This document shows, piece by piece, positions 36,248 through 46,012 of a stretch of 64,000 bases of DNA. The stretch spans positions 1-64,000 of the forward strand of contig NZ_JAHHZO010000005.1 of the NCBI RefSeq assembly GCF_018760785.1. The letters run 5' to 3'. Both the position numbers and the translations under genes were made by a program. Source of the DNA: Rhizobium sp. CSW-27. GTDB taxonomy: Bacteria; Pseudomonadota; Alphaproteobacteria; Rhizobiales; Rhizobiaceae. Each line of letters opens with the position of its first letter. Within the stretch, counting starts at the first letter, position 1. Under the pieces are notes generated by a model that did no database searches, was not told the origin of the DNA, and was given only the letters and a program-made list of their open reading frames with translations.

Positions 36248-37129
36248 CTATGCGACGGAATCCGGCCAGGCCGGAAAGCCGAAGAGCGCTTCCGGATTGC
36301 GGACGAGCGCCAGGTGAAGCGCCGTCTCGTCCGGCAGCCAGCCGAGAACCGTATCGGTCAGCGCCGCATCGTCGGGATAGTCCTTCTGCTCGCGGGCAAG
36401 GTTGTGCGGCCAGTTGGTGCCCCAGACGATGCGTTCCGGCGCATGCGCCGCAATCGTCCGGGCAACGGCTGCGACATCCTCGTAATCCGGGCCGCCGCTT
36501 TTGGAGCTTTCATAGACGCCGGCGAACTTGAACCAGCAATTGCCGCCATCGATCAGCCGGCGGGTGGCCGCGACCTGCGCGCTGTCGGGCGTCACGCCGC
36601 AGAAGAACTTGCCGTGGTGATCGAAGACCCAGCGCGATTTCAGCCGGGCCAGGCGCGGCTCGTGCTCGGTAATGTTGCTGCCATCGAACTGGATCGCCAG
36701 CATGAAGCCGCGCGAAAGGGCGATGGCGTCGAGTTCCTCCAGCGCCGACAGGCCGATCGCGCCGCCCGGCAGATCCATGATCCTGAGGCCGACGACGCCG
36801 GCATCGGCCAGCCAGTCGAGTTCGCTGTCGCTCACGTCGGGGCCGACGGCGGCCACGCCGCGCGCCACGCCGCCCATCTCCCTCAGGCAGGCGACGATGT
36901 TGGAATTGTCCCGCTGCTGGGCATTGCCCTGGGTGATGACGACCCGGTCGATGCCGATCCAGTCCATCAGCTGGCGGTACTGGCGCGGGGTCGGCAGGTC
37001 GCCGGCCGGCAGGCCCGGCCCGCCGGGAAGGGCGGGAAAGCCCGGCAGATACATGTGCATCTGCGTATCGACGCTGCCTTTCGGCAGGGCGATCCCCGGC
37101 TTGTTCCCGGAAAGCCGGCGCACCAGCAT
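36248..37129 (-). CDS. gli: D-galactarolactone isomerase (Gli), amidohydrolase superfamily
   Basis: Gli interconverts D-galactaro-1,5- and 1,4-lactones, giving Gci the form it needs. The 293-residue amidohydrolase-2 protein starts its barrel with SVDTQMHMYLPGFPALPGG, where a QMHMY motif supplies the first metal-site histidine region, and later has RWVFDHHGKFF and WGTNWPHN, the latter a typical metal/substrate loop. The ATG at 37129 overlaps the gci stop by 1 nt. Length and position correspond to the Agrobacterium Gli. The lactone activity is inferred from the cluster. Confidence 0.85.
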   Translation of the reverse strand: MLVRRLSGNKPGIALPKGSVDTQMHMYLPGFPALPGGPGLPAGDLPTPRQYRQLMDWIGIDRVVITQGNAQQRDNSNIVACLREMGGVARGVAAVGPDVSDSELDWLADAGVVGLRIMDLPGGAIGLSALEELDAIALSRGFMLAIQFDGSNITEHEPRLARLKSRWVFDHHGKFFCGVTPDSAQVAATRRLIDGGNCWFKFAGVYESSKSGGPDYEDVAAVARTIAAHAPERIVWGTNWPHNLAREQKDYPDDAALTDTVLGWLPDETALHLALVRNPEALFGFPAWPDSVA

Positions 37130-38265
37130 CAGGCGTCTCCCATCCGGAATTCGGCAAGCGCCTCGCGGTTGATCTCGATGCCGAGACCCGGCCCGTTCGG
37201 GATCGTCACCACGCCGTTGACGTGCTCGATCGGCGTTTTGACGATCGCCTGCCGGAAGGGATTGTGGGTGCGGTCGAATTCGAGGATCGGCTCAATCGGA
37301 TTGACGCGCACCGGGCTTGGCACCATGGCCGCCATGAACTGCAGCGCGGCTGCAATGTGCACCGCCGTTCCCCAGACGTGCGGCACGACACGCACGCCGT
37401 GGAGTGCTGCGAGATCGGCAACGCGCTTGGCTTCGGTGAAGCCGCCGACGCCGGCGAGATCCGGCTGCAGGATGTCGACGCAGCGGCTCTCGATCGGCTC
37501 GCGCATGCCCCAGCGGGAATGCCAGGTTTCGCCGCCGGCCACCGGGATCGGCTGGCGGGCTCGCACCTCGCGATAGGCCGCAAGCTGTTCCGGCACCACC
37601 GGTTCCTCGAACCAGTCGAGATCCAGTTCGGCGGCCGCCTGGCCGAAGCGGATCGCTTCGACGGCATCGTAACCGTGATTGGCATCGACCATGATGCGCA
37701 TCTCGGGCCCCACCGCCTCGCGGGCGGCGCGCACCACGCGCAGGTCTTCCTCCACGCCGAAGCCGATCTTGATCTTGGTGGCGTGGAAGCCTTCCTTCCA
37801 GTAACGGGCAACGTCGGTGGCATTGTCTTCCACCCGGTCGACGCCGTCGCGCTTGAAGCTGCCGGTGGCATAGGCCTTCACGCTTTCGCGGAAGCGGCCG
37901 CCGAGCAGGATCGAGACGGGCACGCCGAAATGCTTGCCCTTGATGTCCCACAGCGCGATGTCGATGCCCGAAAGCGCCGTCACCGCCAGCCCGCGCTGTC
38001 CCTGGTCGCGCAGCGCATTGTAGAGCCTTGCCCAGATCTTCTCGTTTTCGAGCGGGTTCTCGCCGATCAGCCAGTTGGCATAGGCGGCGACGACGGCGGC
38101 ATTGGGCCGGGCCGGGCCGAGGCATTCGCCCCAGCCGACCGTGCCGTCGTCACACTCGATCTCCACCAGAACATGGGCGCGGCGATCGAAGCGCATCGAG
38201 GCGCTTTCGAAGGCGACGTCGAGCCGGTGTTCCAGAAGATGCGTGCGGACTGCGGTGATCTTCAT
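37129..38265 (-). CDS. gci: D-galactarolactone cycloisomerase (Gci), enolase superfamily
   Basis: Gci converts D-galactaro-1,4-lactone to 3-deoxy-2-keto-hexarate in oxidative galacturonate catabolism. The 378-residue enzyme has the mandelate-racemase set: Lys164 and Lys166 in ATKIKIG, metal ligands Asp194 (VDANHG), Glu220 (WFEEP) and Glu246 (GGETW), and His296 (PHVWGT). Its length equals that recalled for the Agrobacterium enzyme. It lies 13 bp after kdgD and overlaps gli by 1 nt. Without the cluster it would be called a generic mandelate racemase/muconate lactonising enzyme. Confidence 0.92.
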   Translation of the reverse strand: MKITAVRTHLLEHRLDVAFESASMRFDRRAHVLVEIECDDGTVGWGECLGPARPNAAVVAAYANWLIGENPLENEKIWARLYNALRDQGQRGLAVTALSGIDIALWDIKGKHFGVPVSILLGGRFRESVKAYATGSFKRDGVDRVEDNATDVARYWKEGFHATKIKIGFGVEEDLRVVRAAREAVGPEMRIMVDANHGYDAVEAIRFGQAAAELDLDWFEEPVVPEQLAAYREVRARQPIPVAGGETWHSRWGMREPIESRCVDILQPDLAGVGGFTEAKRVADLAALHGVRVVPHVWGTAVHIAAALQFMAAMVPSPVRVNPIEPILEFDRTHNPFRQAIVKTPIEHVNGVVTIPNGPGLGIEINREALAEFRMGDA

Positions 38266-38278
38266 CGTGCCATCACCC

Positions 38279-39202
<924 letters not shown>

Positions 39203-39225
39203 TTAGAGGCTTCCTCCGCTGCTTG

Positions 39226-39246
39226 TGGTATATATTCGCCATACAA
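39226..39246. promoter_or_regulatory. Candidate GntR operator before kdgD
   Basis: TGGTATA (39226-39232) and CATACAA (39240-39246) are an imperfect inverted repeat of the FadR/GntR kind (TGGTAT and ATACCA-like halves), 39-59 bp upstream of kdgD and just beyond the regulator's stop codon. It shares CCATACAA with the site at 8718-8725. Confidence 0.5.
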
Positions 39247-39257
39247 GTGTCAACAAC

Positions 39258-40010
39258 TTATCTTACAAATTGCCGCTGCTCGCGCAGCAGCGCCCGGTAG
39301 CGCGACTGGCTGCCGCGCAGATGCCGGCGCATGGCCTCGCGTGCGGCCTCCTCGTTTCCGGCGGAAATCGCCGCGATGATGGCGTTGTGCTCTTCCATGA
39401 TCAGCTTGATATAGGCGGCCTGATCCTCTTCGCTTTCCTCGTTGCGCAGGGCCGCGCGGGGAATGACGCTCTTGCCGATCATCGCGAGAAAATCGCGGAA
39501 GCGGGAATTGTTCGTTGCCTCGGCGATGGCCAGATGCAGGGCAAAATCCGCCTCGCTGGTGGGCTTTCCCGCTTCCAGGCAGGCACGCACGGCATAGTGA
39601 CAGTCGAAGATCACCTCTTCCTGGGCGGGCGAGCGGCGTATGGCGGCAAGGCCGGCTGCCTCCACCTCGACGGCGGTACGCAATTCGAGGAACTCGATGA
39701 CCGAAGAGACGCGCGCATGGTCGATGTTGTCGACGGAAAACGGGGCCGGGGCAAGCGGTGCCGGCGGATCGAGCACGAAGACGCCGGCGCCCTGACGCGC
39801 CTCCACCAGCCGGTCGGCCCTCAGCGCCGCGATCGCCTCGCGCACCACGGTGCGGCTCACCCCGTGCGTTTCGCCGAGCTGCGCCTCGCTCGGCAGCTTG
39901 CTGCCCGGCGGGAACTGGCCCGCGCCGATGGCCTGCCGCAAGGTGTCGCTCAGCCGCGCTGCCAAGGTCATCGAGCCGCCCCCCGGTCTGTCTTTGGTGG
40001 CGATCGTCAT
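39258..40010 (-). CDS. GntR family (FadR subfamily) regulator of the galacturonate genes
   Basis: The 250-residue protein has a GntR winged helix (LSDTLRQAIGAGQFPPGSKLPSEAQLGETHGVSRTVVREAIAAL) and an FCD ligand domain (SVIEFLELRTAVEVEAAGLAA, DFALHLAIAEATNN with the metal/substrate Asp and His, EEHNAIIAAISAG). It sits between kdgD and the divergent udh, as GaaR does in Agrobacterium, so it probably represses both and is released by galacturonate or a lactone. The start at 40010 has AAGGGGA 5 nt upstream; the frame extends further upstream without a good site. Confidence 0.88.
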   Translation of the reverse strand: MTIATKDRPGGGSMTLAARLSDTLRQAIGAGQFPPGSKLPSEAQLGETHGVSRTVVREAIAALRADRLVEARQGAGVFVLDPPAPLAPAPFSVDNIDHARVSSVIEFLELRTAVEVEAAGLAAIRRSPAQEEVIFDCHYAVRACLEAGKPTSEADFALHLAIAEATNNSRFRDFLAMIGKSVIPRAALRNEESEEDQAAYIKLIMEEHNAIIAAISAGNEEAAREAMRRHLRGSQSRYRALLREQRQFVR

Positions 40011-40072
40011 GTCTGTCCCCTTCCTGTCTCTGTGCCGCACCGGTCCCGTCGATGCCGGTGTCGTCCCGCCGT

Positions 40073-40086
40073 TACAGCTAGCTGTA
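40073..40086. promoter_or_regulatory. Perfect 14-bp palindrome between gntR and udh
   Basis: TACAGCTAGCTGTA is a perfect palindrome, 63 bp upstream of the gntR start and 91 bp from the udh start. It may be a second operator in this divergent promoter region, though it does not match the TGGTAT pattern of the kdgD site. Confidence 0.35.
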
Positions 40087-40176
40087 CCGTGTTGACGCCC
40101 GCCTGCCAACATGTATGATGAATTTACCTGGTGGCGAGACGAGTCCCGCTTTTCGCCGGCCTGCATGGAGGATCCC

Positions 40177-40974
40177 TTGAAAAGACTGTTGATTACCGGC
40201 GCAGCCGGCGCGCTGGGCCGCGCCATGCGCTCGCGCCTGGCATCGCATGCCGAAATTCTTCGCCTCTCCGACATCAGCGATCTCGGCACGGCGCAGCCGA
40301 ACGAGGAACTGGTTCGCTGCGATCTCGGCGATGCGGCGGCTGTCCATCGCCTGGTCGAAGGCTGCGACGGCATCGTGCATCTGGGCGGCGTGTCGGTGGA
40401 AGACAAGTTTTCCAAGATCATGAACGCCAATCTGCTCGGCCTCTACAATCTCTACGAGGCGGCGCGTGCCCATGGCCAGCCCCGCATCATCTTTGCCAGT
40501 TCCAACCACACCGTCGGCTTCTACCGGCAGGACCAGCATATCGATGTGACCGCCCCCCTGCGGCCGGACGGGCTCTATGGCGTCTCCAAATGCTTCGGCG
40601 AAGCGCTGGCCCGCATGTACTTCGAAAAATTCGGCCAGGAAACGGCGCTGGTGCGTATCGGCAGCTGCATGGAAAAGCCGACGAACCACCGCATGCTGTC
40701 CAGCTGGATGTCCTATCGCGATTTCGCACAGCTGATTGCCTGCGCCTTCCGCGCCCCGATGCTCGGCTGCCCGGTGATCTGGGGCATTTCCGACAATGAT
40801 TCGAAGTGGTGGGACAATTCCCACGCCGCCTATCTCGGCTGGAAGCCGCAGGACAATGCGGAAATCTACCGCGCCGAGATCGATGCCGCCCTCGGCAAGC
40901 CGGATCCGAAGGCCGCGCTTCATGTCTACCAGGGCGGCAATTTCGTCAACGATCCGATCTTCGGCGAGGACTGA
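40177..40974 (+). CDS. udh: Uronate dehydrogenase (Udh), NAD-dependent, SDR family
   Basis: Udh oxidises D-galacturonate and D-glucuronate to the aldarolactones, the first step of the oxidative pathway. The protein has TGAAGALG near its start, NAD-contact SSNHTVGFY, and the catalytic Tyr134 and Lys138 in YGVSKCFGE. I select a TTG start at 40177: it has GGAGG 5 nt upstream and yields MKRLLITGAAG and exactly 265 residues, the length I recall for Agrobacterium Udh. An ATG at 40165 would add four residues without a proper ribosome site. It is divergent from the GntR regulator. Confidence 0.92.
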   Translation: MKRLLITGAAGALGRAMRSRLASHAEILRLSDISDLGTAQPNEELVRCDLGDAAAVHRLVEGCDGIVHLGGVSVEDKFSKIMNANLLGLYNLYEAARAHGQPRIIFASSNHTVGFYRQDQHIDVTAPLRPDGLYGVSKCFGEALARMYFEKFGQETALVRIGSCMEKPTNHRMLSSWMSYRDFAQLIACAFRAPMLGCPVIWGISDNDSKWWDNSHAAYLGWKPQDNAEIYRAEIDAALGKPDPKAALHVYQGGNFVNDPIFGED

Positions 40975-41105
40975 GCCGGCGGGGCAAGGCATTGCCTGCC
41001 TGCGCATGTCGTCCGATTGGAACCAGATCCCCTGCCGGTGGTTGAGCCTCAGCCGCCGGGGCATCGCCCGGGCATCACCCGCCGGGGCGGCGAGAAAGGG
41101 ATCGC

Positions 41106-42419
41106 ATGGCCCATGCCATCAGAACCGCCAGCGGTGCGGACGCCTTGCGTGCTGCCGCGAGAATCATCGTGCCGACCGTTGCCAAGGGAGCCGTCATCCG
41201 CAGGCCGCTTGCCGAACGGGCGGCCGCACGCTTCGCGCTGGATGAAAAGGCGATCGAAACCATGCATGCGCTTCGTCGTCGCTATGGCGGCGCGGCGCTG
41301 CGTCTCGGCTTTCCGCTGCGGCCCCAGCTTCTGCTGCTCGATGCCGCCGATGTCGAGCGCGTGCTGCTGGATACGCCGGTTCCCTTTGCCACGCGCAGCG
41401 TGGAAAAGGCCGCTGCCCTTCAGCATTTCGAGCCGGGCAACGTGCTGATCTCGACGCCGGAAGAGCGCCGCAGGCTGCGCCCGCTGCATGAGGTGGCGCT
41501 CTGTCCGCGTGATACGGTCCATCCTTGCGCCGACCGCTTCCGCGCCATCGTTGACGATGAGTTCGTTACCCGGCAGGCCGAGAGGGGCCGCGGGCGCTGG
41601 GACTGGCCGCGCTTCGCAACCGCCTGGTTTCGCCTGGTGCGGCGCGTGGTGTTCGGCGATGCGGCGGCCGGCGACGAGGGGCTGCAGCCGCTGCTCAACC
41701 GCCTGCGCGGCCGGGCGAACTGGTCCTATCTGATGCCGAAGGACAGGGTGGGGCGGGCGCGTCTGCTCGCCCGCATCGCGCATCTGGCGGACAGCGCCGA
41801 TGCGCAGGCGCTGGCGGCACGGATGCCGGAGGGAGAGGAGAGGGCAAGCCAGATCGCCCAGTGGCTGTTCGCCTTCGATTCCGCCGGCATGGCAACCTTT
41901 CGCATGCTGGCGCTGCTTGCTGCCTATCCGCAGCATCGGCAGCGCCTCAGCGACGAAGCCGCCAACCCGGATCGCGCCGGCGATTTCGCCCGCCGCTGCC
42001 TTCTCGAATCGCTCCGTCTGTGGCCGACGGTGCCGGCCATCCTGCGCGAGACGGGCGAGGACGTGCTCTGGGGCGACGAGATCGTGCCGGCCGGCATCGG
42101 CATCATGATCTATGCGCCCTTTTTCCTGCGCGACGAACTGCGCATTCCACAGCCGCATGTGCTGCAGCCGGACCTGTGGCTGGCCGGCGATGCCGTGCCG
42201 GCCAGGGGTCTCATCCCCTTCAGCGCCGGCGCCGGGCTGTGCCCCGCCCACAGCCTCGTGCCGCAGCTTGCCGCCATGGTGGCGGCCGCGCTGCTGGCCG
42301 AGGGGCAGCCTGCGGATCTTTCCGTGCGCCTTGATCCGCACCGCCTCCAGGGCACGCTCGATCACTATCGGCTGTCGCTGTCGATCACCGCCCGGGCGGC
42401 TGCTCAGTCATCCGAATAG
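41106..42419 (+). CDS. Cytochrome P450 family protein, atypical
   Basis: A 437-residue soluble P450-like haem protein. The ExxR motif is present as Glu301 and Arg304 (ESLR), and FSAGAGLC at 372-379 has the Phe, Gly and haem-ligand Cys379 of the consensus, but the usual Gly after the Cys is replaced (CPA). The I-helix oxygen-activation motif is poorly conserved (FAFDSAGMAT), so normal monooxygenase chemistry is uncertain. The substrate is unknown and no ferredoxin is nearby. The ATG at 41106 follows AAGGGA. Its last 16 bp overlap the convergent molybdenum enzyme gene. Confidence 0.82.
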   Translation: MAHAIRTASGADALRAAARIIVPTVAKGAVIRRPLAERAAARFALDEKAIETMHALRRRYGGAALRLGFPLRPQLLLLDAADVERVLLDTPVPFATRSVEKAAALQHFEPGNVLISTPEERRRLRPLHEVALCPRDTVHPCADRFRAIVDDEFVTRQAERGRGRWDWPRFATAWFRLVRRVVFGDAAAGDEGLQPLLNRLRGRANWSYLMPKDRVGRARLLARIAHLADSADAQALAARMPEGEERASQIAQWLFAFDSAGMATFRMLALLAAYPQHRQRLSDEAANPDRAGDFARRCLLESLRLWPTVPAILRETGEDVLWGDEIVPAGIGIMIYAPFFLRDELRIPQPHVLQPDLWLAGDAVPARGLIPFSAGAGLCPAHSLVPQLAAMVAAALLAEGQPADLSVRLDPHRLQGTLDHYRLSLSITARAAAQSSE

Positions 42420-43069
42420 CGCTGTTCGCGCCAGGGGTCGCCGCGCATGTGATAGCCGTTCTTCTCCCAGAAGCCGGGCCGGTCCTGTCGGGTGAACTCG
42501 ATGCGCGTCAGCCACTTGGCGCTCTTCCAGAAATAGAGATGCGGCAGGACGAGACGCATGGGGCCGCCATGCTCGCGGCTGATCGGCTGGCCCTCCCAGT
42601 GGGTGGCAAGGATCGCATCCTCGGCGGCGAAATCCTCAAGCAGCAGGTTGGTGGTATAGCCGTCGAAGCTGGTCAGCATCACCGCATCGGCCTCCGGCAT
42701 CGGATGCACGAGGTCGAGAAGGTCGCGCACCAGCACGCCCTGCCAGCGGTTGTCATAACGCGACCAGGTGGTCACGCAGTGGATGTCGGAGATGTTCTGG
42801 CTCTGCGGCAGGGCAAGAAAGCCCTTCCAGTCGAGCGTCAGCGCATTCTCGACGGCGCCGCGCACATCAAGCCGCCATTGCTGTTCGGAAATCTGCGGCT
42901 GCTGCCCGAGGTCGAGCACCGGCCAGTTCCGGACCAGATGCTGGCCGGGCGGCAGGCGGTCGGTCTCCGGCCGGCTGATGCGGCCGGTGAGGAAACGGCC
43001 CTCGGCCGCCCATTTCCGCTTGGTGCTGGTCAGCTTGCTGTCTTCGGGTTCGGAAGGCGTGTCCGTCAT
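42404..43069 (-). CDS. Molybdopterin-dependent oxidoreductase, sulfite oxidase family
   Basis: The 221-residue protein is a single molybdenum-cofactor domain of the sulfite oxidase fold. The Mo-ligand cysteine is in SDIHCVTTWSR, and cofactor-pocket features are present: WQGVLVRDLL, TSFDGYTTNL, LATHWEGQPI and HGGPMRLVLPHLYFWKSAKW. It has no signal peptide and no dimerisation domain, so it is a small cytoplasmic member like YuiH rather than a periplasmic MsrP. It is divergent from modA, so a molybdate importer and a molybdenum enzyme share one promoter region. The substrate is unknown. Confidence 0.88.
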   Translation of the reverse strand: MTDTPSEPEDSKLTSTKRKWAAEGRFLTGRISRPETDRLPPGQHLVRNWPVLDLGQQPQISEQQWRLDVRGAVENALTLDWKGFLALPQSQNISDIHCVTTWSRYDNRWQGVLVRDLLDLVHPMPEADAVMLTSFDGYTTNLLLEDFAAEDAILATHWEGQPISREHGGPMRLVLPHLYFWKSAKWLTRIEFTRQDRPGFWEKNGYHMRGDPWREQRYSDD

Positions 43070-43179
43070 GGTCGGTCCTGTCCTCGGTCAGGGGCTGGCG
43101 TCGCGGAAGGCGTCTTGCGCCGGCTGACCATTAGGTGGGTGTGACCTGGCTTTCGTCAAGCAAGCCGTGGTCAAACATC

Positions 43180-43205
43180 CGCAATGTATTTCTGCAGATA
43201 TAACG
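43180..43205. promoter_or_regulatory. Candidate ModE/Mo-box upstream of modA
   Basis: CGCAATGTAT and ATATAACG at the two ends resemble the ModE half-site CGTTATAT in inverted orientation. A direct repeat GATATGT (43227-43233 and 43241-43247) lies closer to modA. The region separates modA from the divergent molybdenum enzyme gene, and a ModE-like regulator is encoded 3 kb away. Confidence 0.45.
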
Positions 43206-43266
43206 CTGGCCATTTGCGCCCAAGGCGATATGTTTGTCGAGATATGTCGATTGTCCGGGAGGTTTC

Positions 43267-44055
43267 ATGTTCATCCGCCGCCATTGCCTGGGGCTCGCCG
43301 CCGCTCTCGCCGCTCTTGCGTTTTCCCCGGCGCTGGGGTCGGGCGTTGCCATGGCAGCCGACAGGGTTACCGTCTTTGCCGCCGCCAGCATGAAGACGGC
43401 GCTCGATGCGGCCAATGCCGCCTATGCCAGGGACAAGGGGGTGGATATCGCCGTCTCCTATGCGGCCAGTTCCGCCCTTGCCCGGCAGGTGGAGGCTGGC
43501 GCGCCGGCCGATCTGTTCATCTCGGCCGACGAGGACTGGATGAACTATCTGGCCGGCAAGAACCTGATCCGCGCCGACAGCCGCAGCGACCTGCTCGGCA
43601 ACCGCATCGTTCTGGTGGCGACAAGGGGAGAGGCAAGGCCGGTCGATATTCGTCCCGGCTTCGATCTCAAGGGGCTCCTGGGCGAGGGACGGCTTGCGAT
43701 GGGCGCCGTCGACAGCGTGCCGGCCGGCAAGTATGGCAAGGCGGCGCTGCAGAAGCTCGGCGTATGGGACAGCGTCGCCTCGCAGGTCGCGGGCGCGGAG
43801 AACGTGCGGGCGGCGCTTGCGCTGGTGTCGCGCGGCGAGGCGCCCTATGGCATCGTCTATGCCACCGATGCCGCCGCCGATCCGGGCGTGTCCGTCGTCG
43901 GCACCTTCCCGCAGGACAGCCATCCGCCGATCATCTATCCCGTCGCCCTTCTCGCGGGCAGAACCAGCGCAGCCGCTGCCGCCTATCTGGCCTATTTGAA
44001 ATCGCCCGCCGCCGCGTCCTATTTCCAGTCGCAGGGGTTTACGGTTCTGAAGTAG
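43267..44055 (+). CDS. modA: Molybdate-binding periplasmic protein ModA
   Basis: ModA binds molybdate or tungstate for import by ModBC. The 262-residue protein has a signal peptide (MFIRRHCLGLAAALAALAFSPALGSGVAMA) and the oxyanion-site segments VFAAASMKTALDAAN, SYAASSALARQVEAGAPADLFISAD, VDSVPAGKYGK and GIVYATDAA. The ATG at 43267 has GGGAGG 4 nt upstream. It is first in modABC and lies downstream of a candidate ModE site, so it should be repressed when molybdate is sufficient. Confidence 0.96.
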   Translation: MFIRRHCLGLAAALAALAFSPALGSGVAMAADRVTVFAAASMKTALDAANAAYARDKGVDIAVSYAASSALARQVEAGAPADLFISADEDWMNYLAGKNLIRADSRSDLLGNRIVLVATRGEARPVDIRPGFDLKGLLGEGRLAMGAVDSVPAGKYGKAALQKLGVWDSVASQVAGAENVRAALALVSRGEAPYGIVYATDAAADPGVSVVGTFPQDSHPPIIYPVALLAGRTSAAAAAYLAYLKSPAAASYFQSQGFTVLK

Positions 44056-44102
44056 GCTTGTGAAGGTAAGGGGGCTGTTGCGGGCGCCCCACAAGGCGGA
44101 GT

Positions 44103-44813
44103 GTGGTGTCGATCTTGAGTGAATGGTCCCTGACTGCCGAGGAGTGGACGGCAATCGAACTCAGCCTGCGGGTGGCGAGCGTTGCCACGCTGGCCAGCCT
44201 GCCCTTTGGCCTGTTCGTTGCCTATCTGCTGGCGCGCGGCCGCTTCTGGGGCAAGACGCTGCTGAACGGCCTCGTGCACCTGCCGCTGATCCTGCCGCCG
44301 GTGGTGACCGGCTACGTGCTGCTGATCCTGTTCGGGCGGCGCGGGCCGATCGGTGCCTTTCTCGACCAGGCATTCGGCATCGTGCTCTCCTTCCGCTGGA
44401 CGGGAGCGGCGCTGGCCTGCGCCGTGATGGGCTTTCCGCTGATGGTGCGCTCGATCCGCCTTTCCATCGAGGCGGTGGATGCCAGGCTGGAAGAGGCGGC
44501 CGCCACGCTCGGCGCCTCGCCGCCCATTATCTTCCTGACGGTAACCCTGCCGCTGATGCTGCCCGGCGTGATTGCCGGCATGATCCTCGCCTTCGCCAAG
44601 GCCATGGGCGAATTCGGCGCGACCATCACCTTCGTTTCCAACATTCCGGGCGAGACCCAGACGCTGTCGGCCGCGATCTACACCTTCACCCAGGTGCCGG
44701 GTGGCGATGCAGGGGCGCTGCGGCTGGCGCTGATTGCCGTGGCCCTTTCCATGGCGGCGCTGCTTGCCTCCGAATGGCTGGCGCGACTGGTGGCGGGAAA
44801 GGTGCGGGCATGA
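44103..44813 (+). CDS. modB: Molybdate ABC transporter permease ModB
   Basis: ModB is the membrane channel of the molybdate importer. The 236-residue protein has five to six membrane segments, a family-typical LPLILPPVVTGYVLLILFGRRG, the EAA coupling loop LEEAAATLGASPPIIFL, and FAKAMGEFGATITFVSNIPGETQT. A GTG at 44103 (or the next GTG) is the most likely start, with GGAG a few bases upstream; a TTG at 44115 is also possible. The stop overlaps the modC ATG by 4 nt (ATGA). Confidence 0.95.
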   Translation: MVSILSEWSLTAEEWTAIELSLRVASVATLASLPFGLFVAYLLARGRFWGKTLLNGLVHLPLILPPVVTGYVLLILFGRRGPIGAFLDQAFGIVLSFRWTGAALACAVMGFPLMVRSIRLSIEAVDARLEEAAATLGASPPIIFLTVTLPLMLPGVIAGMILAFAKAMGEFGATITFVSNIPGETQTLSAAIYTFTQVPGGDAGALRLALIAVALSMAALLASEWLARLVAGKVRA

Positions 44814-45874
44814 CGCTTTCGGTCGAGATCCGCCATCGGCAGGGCGATTTTGCTCTCGACCTCGCCTTCGCCTCCGAAGGCGGGGTGACGGCATTGTTCG
44901 GTCCGTCTGGATCGGGAAAGACCTCGGTGCTGCGCATCGTCGGCGGCCTGGTGCGACCGGAGCGGGGCCGCATCGTCTTCGATGGCGCCGTGCTGATCGA
45001 TACCGCAGGCGGCATCGATGTTGCGGCGCATCGCCGGCGCTTCGGCTATGTCTTCCAGGAGCCGCGGCTGTTTCCGCATCTCAGCGTTCGCCAGAACCTC
45101 GATTACGGTCGCTGGCTTTGCCGCCGCGCCGAACGCCGCGGCGATGCCGCACGCATTCTCGACATGCTCGGCATAGGCCACCTGCTGGACCGGCGGCCCG
45201 GCAACCTGTCCGGCGGCGAAAAGCAGCGCGTCTCGATCGGCCGCGCCCTGATGTCGAGCCCGCGCATGCTTCTGATGGACGAGCCGCTTTCGGCGCTGGA
45301 CGAAGCGCGCAAGGCGGAGATCCTGCCCCATCTGGAACGGCTTCGCGACGAGCTGGACCTGCCCATCCTCTATGTCAGCCATTCGGTTGCCGAGGTGGCC
45401 CGGCTGGCGGACCGGGTGGTGGTGATGGGCAACGGGCGGGTGGACGGGATCGGCAGCCCCGGCGAGATGCTGGGCGCCCTGCCGGAGACGGTGACGCGGG
45501 ATGCGGGCAGCGTGCTTGCCGGAACCGTTTGCCGGATCGACCGGGACAGCGAACTGGCAACCATCGCGCTCTCTGCCGTCTCCCTGGTGGTGCCGCGCGG
45601 GCACCTTGTCGAGGGGCAGCGCGTGCGGGTCCACATTCCGGCGCGGGATGTTCTGGTGGCCACCGAGAGGCCGAACGGCATCAGCGCGCTCAACATTCTG
45701 CAAGGGCAGGTGGCGGCGCTTTCGCCGCGGGAGGCGGGGGCGGTGGACGTGGCGATCCGCTGCGGCGCAGACATCGTCCATGCCCGCATCACCGAACTTT
45801 CCGTCCGCCGGTTGGGCCTGCTACCGGGCCTTGCGGTGCATGCCATCGTCAAGACGGTGGCACTGGATCGCTGA
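44810..45874 (+). CDS. modC: Molybdate ABC transporter ATP-binding protein ModC
   Basis: ModC hydrolyses ATP to drive molybdate import. The 354-residue protein has Walker A GPSGSGKT at 31-38, Q-loop FQEPRLFPHL, signature LSGGEKQR, Walker B LLMDEPLSALD, and a C-terminal Mop/TOBE domain of about 100 residues (GTVCRIDRDSELATIAL onward) that can bind molybdate and give feedback inhibition. The ATG at 44810 overlaps modB by 4 nt. A single TOBE unit is normal. Confidence 0.95.
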   Translation: MTLSVEIRHRQGDFALDLAFASEGGVTALFGPSGSGKTSVLRIVGGLVRPERGRIVFDGAVLIDTAGGIDVAAHRRRFGYVFQEPRLFPHLSVRQNLDYGRWLCRRAERRGDAARILDMLGIGHLLDRRPGNLSGGEKQRVSIGRALMSSPRMLLMDEPLSALDEARKAEILPHLERLRDELDLPILYVSHSVAEVARLADRVVVMGNGRVDGIGSPGEMLGALPETVTRDAGSVLAGTVCRIDRDSELATIALSAVSLVVPRGHLVEGQRVRVHIPARDVLVATERPNGISALNILQGQVAALSPREAGAVDVAIRCGADIVHARITELSVRRLGLLPGLAVHAIVKTVALDR

Positions 45875-46012
45875 TCGCAGAAATGTGACCCGGCCGGCAT
45901 GGTGCGGCGCAACATGGCCCGAATTTTCCATTTGACGGAGCCGCGCCGCAGGATTACCTCAAGCGGGCGCACGTTCGTGTGCACTTTCCTGAAACCGACC
46001 CCCGAGGGGATC

